Source: Guptibacillus hwajinpoensis
Lineage (GTDB): Bacteria > Bacillota > Bacilli > Bacillales > Guptibacillaceae
Direction of reading: 5' to 3'
Assembly: GCF_001039475.1 (NCBI RefSeq)
Contig: NZ_LELK01000004.1
Coordinates: forward strand, 1,269,676 to 1,333,675
DNA length: 64,000 nucleotides
In this document: in pieces, positions 45,449 to 53,386 of the stretch
Numbering within the stretch: position 1 is the first letter of the stretch
How the letters are laid out: each line of letters starts with the position of its first letter
Made by a program: the position numbers and the translations under genes
The notes under the pieces: model-generated
Seen by the model: the letters and a program-made list of their open reading frames with translations, nothing else
Database searches by the model: none
Told to the model about the DNA's origin: nothing

Positions 45449-45760
45449 ATGGCTATTGTACACGCAACAGATCAAAGTTTCACAGAAGAAACAAGTGAAG
45501 GTCTTGTACTAGCGGATTTTTGGGCACCATGGTGTGGCCCATGTAAAATGATTGCACCAGTTCTTGAAGAGCTTGATGCTGAAATGAGCGACGTTAAAGT
45601 TGTTAAACTTGACGTTGATGAAAATCAGGAAACGGCAAGCAAGTTCGGTGTTATGAGTATCCCAACACTACTAGTAATCAAAAATGGTGAGGTAGTTGAC
45701 CAAGTAGTTGGCTTCCAACCAAAAGAAGCACTTGCACAAACACTTTCAAAACATCAATAA
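45449..45760 (+). CDS. trxA: Thioredoxin
   Basis: 103 aa, ATG behind GAAGGAGGA. Active site APWCGPCK with C29 and C32; cis-proline in SIPTLLV; buried Asp in LADFWAP. The main cytosolic disulfide reductant. In B. subtilis uvrC follows directly; here about 9 kb of other genes intervene. Confidence 0.97.
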   Translation: MAIVHATDQSFTEETSEGLVLADFWAPWCGPCKMIAPVLEELDAEMSDVKVVKLDVDENQETASKFGVMSIPTLLVIKNGEVVDQVVGFQPKEALAQTLSKHQ

Positions 45761-45770
45761 TTGTTTAAAG

Positions 45771-45803
45771 AGCCCTGTTCTCAAAAGAACAGGGCTTTTT
45801 TTT
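45771..45803 (+). terminator. Terminator of trxA
   Basis: AGCCCTGTTC-tcaaaa-GAACAGGGCT followed by TTTTTTT. Confidence 0.9.
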
Positions 45804-45835
45804 GTGGTGATTTATTTTCTGACAAATTTACGGTA

Positions 45836-45864
45836 TTGACACTGATAATCGTTCTCGATATAAT
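45836..45864 (+). promoter_or_regulatory. Promoter with Fur-like operator in its spacer
   Basis: A consensus promoter TTGACA-N17-TATAAT. The spacer contains TGATAATCGTTCTCG (45843-45857), which matches the 7-1-7 Fur box TGATAATnATTATCA in 11 of 14 defined positions. Binding there would block the polymerase. Confidence 0.6.
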
Positions 45865-45903
45865 CGTCATGGATAAAAGACCATACGAAGAGGAGTTTTA
45901 CAT

Positions 45904-47115
45904 ATGAAAAAGTCTATGATGTTATTCGCTTCAATTACACTAGCAGGTACAGTACTTGTAGCTTGTGGTAATGATTCAGAAAATGCTGCAAATACTGCGA
46001 ATACAGAGAATAATTCTCAGGAAGAATCTACAGATTCTCAATCTTCAGATCAAAGCAAGGAGATGTCAGTTGATGAATCGGCAACTGCTAAACAAGTCGA
46101 TGCATATAAAGCGATTACAGACGAATTGAATAAAATGAAGGAAGATCAAGAAGTAGATTGGGATCTTGTTGAATCGACTTATACTAGCGACTTGAAAAGC
46201 GCTGTAAATGAAATCGATAATGAGTTTGATCAATTTATTACAACAGGTATTCAGGCTGGAACATCAGGAGAGCTTGAAGAGAATGTGGCACGCCAGATGA
46301 TTGATAAAGGCACTCAGTCTTATTTCTACCAGAAACAAAAGTCTTTGCAGCAAGCAGTTATTGATGCGAAAGACGCTGATAAAAATGATGAAGCAATGCT
46401 TCATTTTGAAGAAATTAAGTTACTTGTAGAAAATGTTTTTGTTCCTACAGCTGAAAAACGTGATTCTTATTATGAGCTTGAAGGAGAGTCAAGCATCGTG
46501 GAGAACATTAACAGTGGATTGACTGCACAGGAAGAAGCTCTTTCTAGTGAAGAAGGTATGGAAGATTTTGCGGTAGCGAAGCAAATTACGGATAAGTCAA
46601 TTTATAGAAGCTATTACCTTGCTTCAAATTCTTACGCTGAGAAAATTGAAGAAGCAGTAAATGCTGGTGATTCCGAGGAACTACAAATCATGCAAACGGA
46701 AGCATTAGGATTTTATCAGGCAATTAAAGGGTCACTAGCTGGTGGAGATGAAGAAGCAGCAGCTAAACTAAGTGAGTTATTTGATATTAGTAATGAGCCT
46801 GCTTCTATTAAAGCAGACGAAGTTTCTAACCTATTCGTGAAGGCATTTGCAGGGAAAATCAAAGGCTATCACGAAAAAGTTGCAGAAATGGCTGAAGAGG
46901 GCAAAATTACTGATTCAAAAGAAGCTGCTATGGAAGCAAATGTCTTTTTGAAAGCTATTGAAATGCCAGTAACTGATGCAATCGGTCAAGAGGAAGCCGA
47001 TGCGCTATACGCAGATGCAACAAGCTGGTATGAAGCAATTGATAACGATAATGCTGAAGAAGCAAACAAGCTAAGTGAGCAAATTTTGTCCGAATTACAA
47101 AGTGTAGTAGAATAA
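45904..47115 (+). CDS. Lipoprotein with three internal helical repeats, possibly iron-linked
   Basis: 403 aa. Signal peptide with lipobox LVAC, lipidated C21, then a Ser/Glu/Asn-rich linker (22-60). The rest is acidic and helical, with three related segments at about 129-180, 225-275 and 306-355. The first two share the pattern AxQxxDKxxxSYYY and an EA-rich helix. I do not recognise a named family with certainty. The repeated helical pattern, surface location and Fur-like box in the promoter suggest a role in metal binding beside the FTR1-type genes at 51-53 kb. No histidine-rich or EfeO catalytic motif is visible. AGGAG ribosome binding site. Confidence 0.65.
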   Translation: MKKSMMLFASITLAGTVLVACGNDSENAANTANTENNSQEESTDSQSSDQSKEMSVDESATAKQVDAYKAITDELNKMKEDQEVDWDLVESTYTSDLKSAVNEIDNEFDQFITTGIQAGTSGELEENVARQMIDKGTQSYFYQKQKSLQQAVIDAKDADKNDEAMLHFEEIKLLVENVFVPTAEKRDSYYELEGESSIVENINSGLTAQEEALSSEEGMEDFAVAKQITDKSIYRSYYLASNSYAEKIEEAVNAGDSEELQIMQTEALGFYQAIKGSLAGGDEEAAAKLSELFDISNEPASIKADEVSNLFVKAFAGKIKGYHEKVAEMAEEGKITDSKEAAMEANVFLKAIEMPVTDAIGQEEADALYADATSWYEAIDNDNAEEANKLSEQILSELQSVVE

Positions 47116-47127
47116 TGATAGAATTTG

Positions 47128-47155
47128 ACGGCCGCTAAATGCGGCCGTTTCTCTT
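47128..47155 (+). terminator. Terminator after the lipoprotein gene
   Basis: ACGGCCGC-taaat-GCGGCCGT followed by TTCTCTT; U-run is imperfect. Confidence 0.65.
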
Positions 47156-47202
47156 GTATAAAGGTTATTTATATGAGGTATTTCAAGTGAAGGGTGCAAT
47201 TT

Positions 47203-48144
47203 ATGAACATATTGATTACAGGTGGAGCTGGTTTTATTGGAAGTAGTCTCTCCAAGTCACTATTAAAAGCAAACCACGAAGTCTCAATTATCGATCACTT
47301 TTCAACATCCTACCATGTTGAAAGGAAATTGGAGCAGGTTGAACAAATTAAAAAGATCGGTCCTGTTGCGATACATGAGTTTGATTTACTAGATGAGGAG
47401 AAAACAATCGCTCATTTTAATGAACACTCTTATGATGCCGTTATTCATCTGGCTGCACTACCTGGCGTACAGCCTTCTTTAACGGATCCACATGCTTACA
47501 TTGATCAGGATATAAAGGTTACTGTTAACGTGTTAAGGGCTGCTGGAATTTCAGGTGTATCCCAAGTGTTATTTGGTTCTTCTTCTTCGGTATACGGTGA
47601 TCAAGATGGTCCAGTTTCAGAATCCATAGCTAATGGCAAAGTAAAGTCACCTTATGCAGCTGCTAAAGCAGGAGCAGAGTCATTCTGCCATGCCTATCAG
47701 TCGCTTTATGGTTTCAAATTAACAATCCTTCGTTTTTTCACTGTTTATGGACCATGGGGGAGACCCGATATGGCCATTCCACTCTTTCTAACAAAACTTT
47801 TAAATGGAGAGCCAATCCATATATACGGTCGTCATCAATCTAGGGATTTTACATACATCGATGATATTGTAAACGGTATATCCCTTGCACTTAATCAAAC
47901 GAAACAGTCTGAAATTTATAACCTCGGCTCTGGAAAACCGGTTCGTCTTGAAAACTTAATTCGTCTTTTAATGAACTATTTTCCTGATGCAAATGTAGTA
48001 GACGAAACGTTTCGTGCTGGCGATGTTAGACACACGTGGAGTAACATAGAGAAGGCGAAGAAAGATCTTGGGTATGTTCCTGAAATAGGATTCGAAGAAG
48101 GGTTGCGGAGAACAGTCGAATGGGCAAAAAATTATCACGATTAG
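47203..48144 (+). CDS. NAD-dependent sugar-nucleotide epimerase
   Basis: 313 aa short-chain dehydrogenase (extended type). Start is the ATG after AAGGGTG; a GTG at 47194 is part of that site. NAD site ITGGAGFIGSSL, catalytic YxxxK in SPYAAAKAG, and RFFTVYGPWGRPDMA and the SRDFTYIDDIV motif, which are common in UDP-glucuronate or UDP-glucose 4-epimerases. The exact sugar cannot be told. First gene of a tight four-gene operon; the next gene overlaps its 3' end by 25 nt. Confidence 0.85.
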   Translation: MNILITGGAGFIGSSLSKSLLKANHEVSIIDHFSTSYHVERKLEQVEQIKKIGPVAIHEFDLLDEEKTIAHFNEHSYDAVIHLAALPGVQPSLTDPHAYIDQDIKVTVNVLRAAGISGVSQVLFGSSSSVYGDQDGPVSESIANGKVKSPYAAAKAGAESFCHAYQSLYGFKLTILRFFTVYGPWGRPDMAIPLFLTKLLNGEPIHIYGRHQSRDFTYIDDIVNGISLALNQTKQSEIYNLGSGKPVRLENLIRLLMNYFPDANVVDETFRAGDVRHTWSNIEKAKKDLGYVPEIGFEEGLRRTVEWAKNYHD

Positions 48145-49064
48145 TAAAGTGGAATGTTGGCTTGCTCCTAGTCATGCTGTTTATTTTTCTTCTATTAAAT
48201 AAGTTTAGTTTATCGATGGTAACCTCTTTTAGCTTTAAACTCCTAACTCATCCAATTGTGCTTCTTACGATGGTTGGAGGGTATACAGTCTCATTCTTAT
48301 TGCGAGGCTGGTGCTGGCAACTTCTTGTTGATCAGAAGATCAAATTCAAAGTATACATAGCAGGAATTTTCTATAGCTTGTTTTTTAATCATCTTCTTCC
48401 GTTTAAAGGAGGGGAAGCCGTTCGAATGGGAGTCTTGGCACAAGAACAGCAAGGGAAATGGGGAACAGCTATTCAATCGGTTATTCTATTACGCATGGTT
48501 GATATGTTCTGGTTGGGTGTATTTGCGATTGTCGGTGCTGCTTGGATAGGAATTAACGTTCATCTAAATTTTCTAATTGGATTGCTTTTTGGTTTAGTAG
48601 CTTTAGGTGTACTAGTCGTTCTATTTCTTAAAAAAAGTAAGTTGCAATCCGTATTCAAAAGGCAGTGGCTCACGTTAAGAGACCTTATGATTTCATCGTA
48701 TTTCCCTGTCGTTATCGTGCTATCATGTATAAGTTGGATTGCTGAAGGGGTTGTGGTCTTCGGTGTTGCAAGCCTAACTGAATACACTTTTACTTATTGG
48801 AATGCGATGTGGGTAACGGCACTATCGGTGGGGGCAGGTGTGTTTCAGCTAGCACCAGGAGGATTTGCAACCTATGAAAGTGTTATGAGTTTCTCTTTAA
48901 ACCAGGTCGGTTTTGGTTGGGAGGAAGCTCTTTCGATTGCGCTTATTACACATGCATTTAAATACCTCTATTCTTTTGCTGCCGGTCTGGTAGCGTTTTA
49001 CCTTTATCCTCTTCAATTTCGTAGATTGAAGACGTTTCTAACTAAGAAAGGAGAAACATCATGA
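48120..49064 (+). CDS. UPF0104/AglD2-type membrane protein (LPG synthase TM domain)
   Basis: 314 aa, about eight membrane helices. Matches the lysylphosphatidylglycerol synthase transmembrane/flippase-like group: FNHLLPFKGGEAVRMGVLA in the third loop and LAPGGFATYE near residue 240 are its marks. No C-terminal GNAT-like synthase domain, so it does not make lysyl-PG itself. Proposed flippase or glycolipid-handling role; inference. Translation is coupled: its start lies inside the epimerase gene and its stop overlaps the next start (ATGA). Confidence 0.8.
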   Translation: MGKKLSRLVKWNVGLLLVMLFIFLLLNKFSLSMVTSFSFKLLTHPIVLLTMVGGYTVSFLLRGWCWQLLVDQKIKFKVYIAGIFYSLFFNHLLPFKGGEAVRMGVLAQEQQGKWGTAIQSVILLRMVDMFWLGVFAIVGAAWIGINVHLNFLIGLLFGLVALGVLVVLFLKKSKLQSVFKRQWLTLRDLMISSYFPVVIVLSCISWIAEGVVVFGVASLTEYTFTYWNAMWVTALSVGAGVFQLAPGGFATYESVMSFSLNQVGFGWEEALSIALITHAFKYLYSFAAGLVAFYLYPLQFRRLKTFLTKKGETS

Positions 49065-50521
49065 AGCAAGCATCAGGTTTTGAGAAAATAGCAGCGAGGT
49101 GCTGGAACCTTCTTAATGAAGGTAAGCCATTCACCCCAATCTTTGTTACTGGGACTGTATTGTTAGTGTATCTAACACAGTGGTCTTCAATCGAGTTCTG
49201 GGAAGCCTTTATTATTGGACTTGGTGCCATTCTTCCCCTTCTTGTTTTATATTACGTATACGATTTTCCACTTTTTTTAAGGAATTATTTATGGCTACCA
49301 TTAATGGCATATTTATTACTATTTGATACATACGCCTTATCAGCAGCATTGCTTGGAGTTGGTTTGTATTTCTTCTTTACCGTTTTTTTCTGGGGAACAT
49401 TCTATTACCACCTACGAATCGGGACAAGCTGGCTGAACTTCACACGTTTCTGGAAGTTAGTGCTTAAGAATAGTGATTCAACAAGTGGAAATGCCCAAGA
49501 ACAATTGCCTAAGTTTCTATTGATCATACCAATATGGTCGATGGTCATTAATGCATCAATGGGTTCTGGGCCTTCGTTCCAGTGGAGCAACCTTCTATAC
49601 TTATACGCTGGGATCTGGTTGTTTAGCTTTGTTTTGCATCGGAATTTATTTGATTGGAAACCTGAGGTCAAACCTGATTATACAAAGGCGATACCGAATA
49701 CTTCTACAAATGAACGCGTTATGATGATCGTCATTGACGGAATGCGTAAAGAACGTTTTCAAGAAGCGAATACACCATTTCTCGATTCATTAAAGAAAAA
49801 CGGGACAGAATACAGTCAAATGGAAACTGTTTACCCAGCACGAACGGTGGTGTGTTTTTCTTCCATGATGACAGGCACCTACCCTCTCGAGCATGGTATA
49901 AAGTCAAATATGGTTTGGAAGCTTGGGGTAAAGGTAGAAACCATTTTTGATACTTTACGTAAAGTTGGAAAAAGCGGACGTCTCCTTGGTATCGCTCATC
50001 TTGTTGATGCAATGGGTGACGATGTTGACACAGTAACAGCTGTTATGAACAACGATATAGCTGATACCAAAATCATGGAAGGCGCACGCCGAATCATGTT
50101 GGATAAAAATCCTGACTTCTTCGCAGTACAGCTAATCGGTACCGATCAAACTGGCCATGCAAGAGGTGTATTGTATGATGATTACATTCAAAAAATTGAA
50201 GAAGCAGATAAACTAGTTGAGGAATATGTTGGATGGTTAGAGGAACAAGGATTCATGGAAAATACAACATTAATTGTTTGTGCTGATCATGGTCAAGCAG
50301 ATGGAATTGGTGGGCATGGCCATCTCGATGAAGGGGAAAGGTACGTACCTTTCTTCATGAATGGTCCTTCAATAGCAAAAGGGAAAATCATTGAGGACAA
50401 GCATAGCCTTACATCTGTAGCACCAACTGTTGCTCATCTGCTAGGAGCTCCAATCCCTTCTCATAGTAGGGGAGCTATTCTAGAAGATGCTTTTCAAGAT
50501 AGGAAGGAAGAAATAAGGTAA
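49061..50521 (+). CDS. Membrane-anchored phosphodiesterase/phosphatase of the alkaline phosphatase superfamily
   Basis: 486 aa. N-terminal half (about 20-205) has six or more membrane helices. The C-terminal half (about 220-480) is a type I phosphodiesterase/nucleotide pyrophosphatase-like domain: VIDGMRKERF (first metal Asp), PARTVVCFSSMMTGTYPLEHGI (nucleophile Thr/Ser region), QLIGTDQTGHARG and VCADHGQADGIGGHGH (metal Asp/His). Such enzymes cleave phosphodiesters or transfer phospho-groups to envelope glycans. The substrate is unknown. 4-nt overlap with the upstream gene and 1-nt overlap with the downstream one. Confidence 0.82.
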   Translation: MKQASGFEKIAARCWNLLNEGKPFTPIFVTGTVLLVYLTQWSSIEFWEAFIIGLGAILPLLVLYYVYDFPLFLRNYLWLPLMAYLLLFDTYALSAALLGVGLYFFFTVFFWGTFYYHLRIGTSWLNFTRFWKLVLKNSDSTSGNAQEQLPKFLLIIPIWSMVINASMGSGPSFQWSNLLYLYAGIWLFSFVLHRNLFDWKPEVKPDYTKAIPNTSTNERVMMIVIDGMRKERFQEANTPFLDSLKKNGTEYSQMETVYPARTVVCFSSMMTGTYPLEHGIKSNMVWKLGVKVETIFDTLRKVGKSGRLLGIAHLVDAMGDDVDTVTAVMNNDIADTKIMEGARRIMLDKNPDFFAVQLIGTDQTGHARGVLYDDYIQKIEEADKLVEEYVGWLEEQGFMENTTLIVCADHGQADGIGGHGHLDEGERYVPFFMNGPSIAKGKIIEDKHSLTSVAPTVAHLLGAPIPSHSRGAILEDAFQDRKEEIR

Positions 50522-51294
50522 TGAAACAACACGTAATAGTATTTTTACCTGCTCATAATGAAGAACATGCGATCGGAGAAGTTATTAAGCAGATTCCACG
50601 TCATTTTCACTCGAATGTTCGTGTGAGTGTGCTCGTTATCGATGATGGATCAACTGACCGAACAGTTGAAGTAGCAAAACATTATGGCGCAGACTATGTT
50701 TATTCTTTTACTGAAAATCAAGGGCTAGGTGCTGCAGTGCGTAAGGGTCTATCCCATTCTCTTGAACTCGGCGCGGATATTGGTGTTATGCTCGACGCTG
50801 ATAATGAGTATCCAGCATGGCAACTTCCCGAACTTTTAGATCCTCTATTACGTGGTGAAGCGGATTATGTAATGGGTTCACGCTTTAAAGGAACGATTGA
50901 TGGAATGCGTCTTCATCGTCGATTAGGAAACTACTGCTTTACTTTCCTACAATCTCTTCTATTACAGAAGTGGATCTATGACGGTCAATCCGGAATGAGA
51001 GTATTCTCAAAACAGGCGATGGAGCACGGCGAAATTATTCATGATTACAACTATGCACAGGTCTTAACCTTAAACCTTGTTAGAAAAGGGTTTAGGGTGA
51101 AGGAAGTGCCGATCGCCTATCAGGTTCGTTCTACAGGAGAATCTTATATTAAATTTAAAGCGTATGTTACATCGGTTTTACCAGCCATTATGAAAGAGAT
51201 AATGCGACCAGTAGAAAAAGTGAAAATCGATGAGAATGCGCATGTATTAGCGAGAAATCCTATTCCGGATTTCGTGGCAGAAAAGTCACAATAA
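50521..51294 (+). CDS. Family 2 glycosyltransferase
   Basis: 257 aa GT-A fold, similar to dolichyl- or undecaprenyl-phosphate glycosyltransferases. Nucleotide site VLVIDDGSTDRTVEVA, DxD as MLDADNEYP, and acceptor loop GQSGMRVFS. No C-terminal membrane helices, so it would act at the inner face of the membrane, probably charging a lipid carrier. Start overlaps the phosphodiesterase stop by one base (TAATG). Confidence 0.85.
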   Translation: MKQHVIVFLPAHNEEHAIGEVIKQIPRHFHSNVRVSVLVIDDGSTDRTVEVAKHYGADYVYSFTENQGLGAAVRKGLSHSLELGADIGVMLDADNEYPAWQLPELLDPLLRGEADYVMGSRFKGTIDGMRLHRRLGNYCFTFLQSLLLQKWIYDGQSGMRVFSKQAMEHGEIIHDYNYAQVLTLNLVRKGFRVKEVPIAYQVRSTGESYIKFKAYVTSVLPAIMKEIMRPVEKVKIDENAHVLARNPIPDFVAEKSQ

Positions 51295-51308
51295 TTGCAG
51301 ATCATTTA

Positions 51309-51337
51309 TTGACTTAAGAGCTGATAATCATTATCAT
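51309..51337 (+). promoter_or_regulatory. Fur-controlled promoter of the iron permease genes
   Basis: TTGACT-N17-TATCAT. TGATAATCATTATCA (51322-51336) is a perfect 7-1-7 Fur box within the promoter, extended on the right by TTATCA. Repression by Fur when iron is sufficient is expected. The gap to the next start is very short. Confidence 0.88.
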
Positions 51338-51358
51338 TATCAATGAGGAGGATTTTCA

Positions 51359-52123
51359 ATGATAAAACGTATTTTTTCAATAGCATTCATAGTAGTATTG
51401 ATCAGTACACTTTCTGTTCCTGATCTGGCTCAGGCCTATTCTTATGGTGACCCAACAGAAGAGATTGTGGCTGAAGCATATGTTGAAATGTCTGCTAAAC
51501 TAAACGAGTCTCCTCCAAAGTATGAAGAAGCGAATGAAATATTTGCTTCAGTAAGTGACGAAATAAAGTTACATATGGGTGATGATGCTGTTCAAGCAGT
51601 TCAAAGCGAGCTTGATGATGAGAATAAAGAAGCTGTCATTAAAAATATGCAGGAGATTCTTGTTCTCAATATTTCACGTCGACTCGAAGGCGTTGAACAG
51701 GATTTTGAAGAATATGATACAACTAGAAAACTGGTAGGTAAAGCAGATGCGACATACAAAAAGCTTTCACCAGTTGTTAAACAAGATAACCAGGATCTAG
51801 ATGAAACGATTAAAGCTGAATTTGAAACGCTTCTTAACTCTCTAGGTAACCCGGGATTATTCGGTGTTGGTGAGAAAGAATCAGATAAAGAACAATTTAT
51901 TGAAAGCAAAAAGATTATCCTTGATGGTTTAAAGGCTCAATTCGATATGAAATCAGTTGAAATTGGGCACTTTGGCGAAAGCGCCACAGATGAAGAGACA
52001 GCAAGCAACGGTAAAACAGAATGGACAGATCTTGGTCAGTTATCAAATTGGTTACCGCTTGTATTGCTTATTGTCGTGATTGCGAGCGTTGTGATCTATA
52101 CAAAAAGGCGTCGTCGCTCGTAA
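51359..52123 (+). CDS. Exported, membrane-anchored partner of the FTR1 iron permease
   Basis: 254 aa; signal peptide with likely cleavage after AQA (A26), a helical, acidic outer domain (27-225) and a C-terminal membrane helix (about 229-246) ending KRRRRS. Membrane anchored with the domain outside. In many Firmicutes FTR1 proteins a similar N-terminal outer domain precedes the permease on one chain; here it is a separate gene 28 nt ahead of the permease. That makes an iron-capture role likely but not shown. AGGAGG ribosome binding site; Fur box upstream. Confidence 0.72.
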   Translation: MIKRIFSIAFIVVLISTLSVPDLAQAYSYGDPTEEIVAEAYVEMSAKLNESPPKYEEANEIFASVSDEIKLHMGDDAVQAVQSELDDENKEAVIKNMQEILVLNISRRLEGVEQDFEEYDTTRKLVGKADATYKKLSPVVKQDNQDLDETIKAEFETLLNSLGNPGLFGVGEKESDKEQFIESKKIILDGLKAQFDMKSVEIGHFGESATDEETASNGKTEWTDLGQLSNWLPLVLLIVVIASVVIYTKRRRRS

Positions 52124-52151
52124 CATTTGATTGTAGAAAGGGGAAAACATA

Positions 52152-53090
52152 ATGGAAATTCAGGCATTACTGATTATGTTCAGAGAAGTACTTGAAGCAC
52201 TTCTCATCATTGGAATCATTACAACATACATGAAGCGAATGGGACAGTGCCAGTATAATAAATTTGTCTGGCTCGGTGCAGGGCTTGCCGTATTAGCAAG
52301 CGTTGGGGTAGCCATGTTGTTCCAGGTTGTCTTCACAGGGTTCGCTGCGATGGGAAGTGAGATCTACCTGAAGATTTCCATTATGTTAATCTCTGCTGTA
52401 CTACTTACTCAAATGGTTTTCTGGATGGCTTCACATAGCCGCGATCTTAAAGGTAAAACTGAAGGTAAGATGACCCAGCTCATTACAACAGGTAACATTG
52501 TAGGAATGGTGATTCACTCATTTCTTGTTGTTCTTCGAGAAGGTGTTGAGACTGTCTTCTTCTTCGCTGCCATTACAGGTGGGGATATCGGCAAAGGGTT
52601 TGAAGGTTGGGGTGCCATTACAGGAGTCATAATTGCTTCTGGTGTTTCCTACTTCTTCTTTAAGGGTACAATGCGTATTCCACTTAAATCTTTCTTTAAA
52701 GTAACAGGGATTTTCATTGTGTTGATTGCAGGTGGATTGTTTGTTCAGGGCATTTCGATGATGCAAGATATTAAAATGATCGGTAGCGTAATGCCTCACG
52801 TATACGACTTAACGTGGTTCCTACCTGAACATCCGATTGATTATGCTCACTACGTTCGTGATCATGGTGTGGCGCCACTGCTCTCTGGTGATATAGGGAT
52901 ATTCTTTAAGGCATTGTTTGGATATTCATCTATGCCATCACTTGAAGAAATTGTTGGATATATCGGATACTTCACCGTCATTTACCTACTTGTTAATACG
53001 AAAAAAGAACCTGCGAAAGCTAGCGTAAAAGAACCAAAAACGGCTGTTTATAACACATCAAACAAGATGAATGAATCTGCAGTTAAATAA
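52152..53090 (+). CDS. efeU: FTR1 family iron permease
   Basis: 312 aa, seven membrane helices. Both iron-binding REXXE motifs are present: REVLE (11-15) in the first helix and REGVE (129-133) in the fourth. This is the EfeU/Ftr1p core without the N-terminal outer domain that many Bacillus homologues carry. Couples import to an oxidase or peroxidase in known systems, but no EfeB-type peroxidase or multicopper oxidase gene is in the window. Cotranscribed with the preceding gene under a perfect Fur box. Confidence 0.9.
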   Translation: MEIQALLIMFREVLEALLIIGIITTYMKRMGQCQYNKFVWLGAGLAVLASVGVAMLFQVVFTGFAAMGSEIYLKISIMLISAVLLTQMVFWMASHSRDLKGKTEGKMTQLITTGNIVGMVIHSFLVVLREGVETVFFFAAITGGDIGKGFEGWGAITGVIIASGVSYFFFKGTMRIPLKSFFKVTGIFIVLIAGGLFVQGISMMQDIKMIGSVMPHVYDLTWFLPEHPIDYAHYVRDHGVAPLLSGDIGIFFKALFGYSSMPSLEEIVGYIGYFTVIYLLVNTKKEPAKASVKEPKTAVYNTSNKMNESAVK

Positions 53091-53102
53091 TTAACTAAGG
53101 TG

Positions 53103-53136
53103 CAAGGCGATGCATATCGTCTTGTGCTTTTTCTTT
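53103..53136 (+). terminator. Terminator of the iron permease operon
   Basis: CAAGGCGAT-gcat-ATCGTCTTG followed by TGCTTTTTC. Confidence 0.7.
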
Positions 53137-53138
53137 AT

Positions 53139-53333
53139 GGCTATGTTAGCTCATATTGTTAATTTCTCGATTTTTGGCTCATTCGAGTGAAACCTCAGTT
53201 TTACTCGCCTTTCAGCTCTGCTGAAAGGTCGCCCTGTGATGACCAATCGCTTCGAGCAAATTCATTTGCTCAGGCGATTGGTCACCACAGGGCATAAATG
53301 AGCCAAAAATCAACACTGTTGATTAACATAGCC
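53139..53333 (+). repeat. Family 2 dispersed repeat, copy C (195 bp, most complete)
   Basis: Terminal inverted repeat GGCTATGTTA / TAACATAGCC (the right arm reads GATTAACATAGCC). Inside, TTTTTGGCTCATT pairs with AATGAGCCAAAAA. The centre is a nested hairpin: GCCCTGTGATGACCAATCGC with GCGATTGGTCACCACAGGGC around GAGCAAAT / ATTTGCTC. There is also CCTTTCAGC / GCTGAAAGG. Non-coding; MITE-like in shape. Confidence 0.88.
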
Positions 53334-53386
53334 TTCTTTATTATTACAAACGTCTTATAATGGATCTAACTAAAGGGTGATGTGGT

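Noticed and set aside
45294-45512. 72-codon frame starting ATGAATGTGAGTC upstream of trxA
   Set aside because: It runs across the trxA ribosome binding site and start in another frame, has a poor site of its own, and encodes a composition like random sequence.
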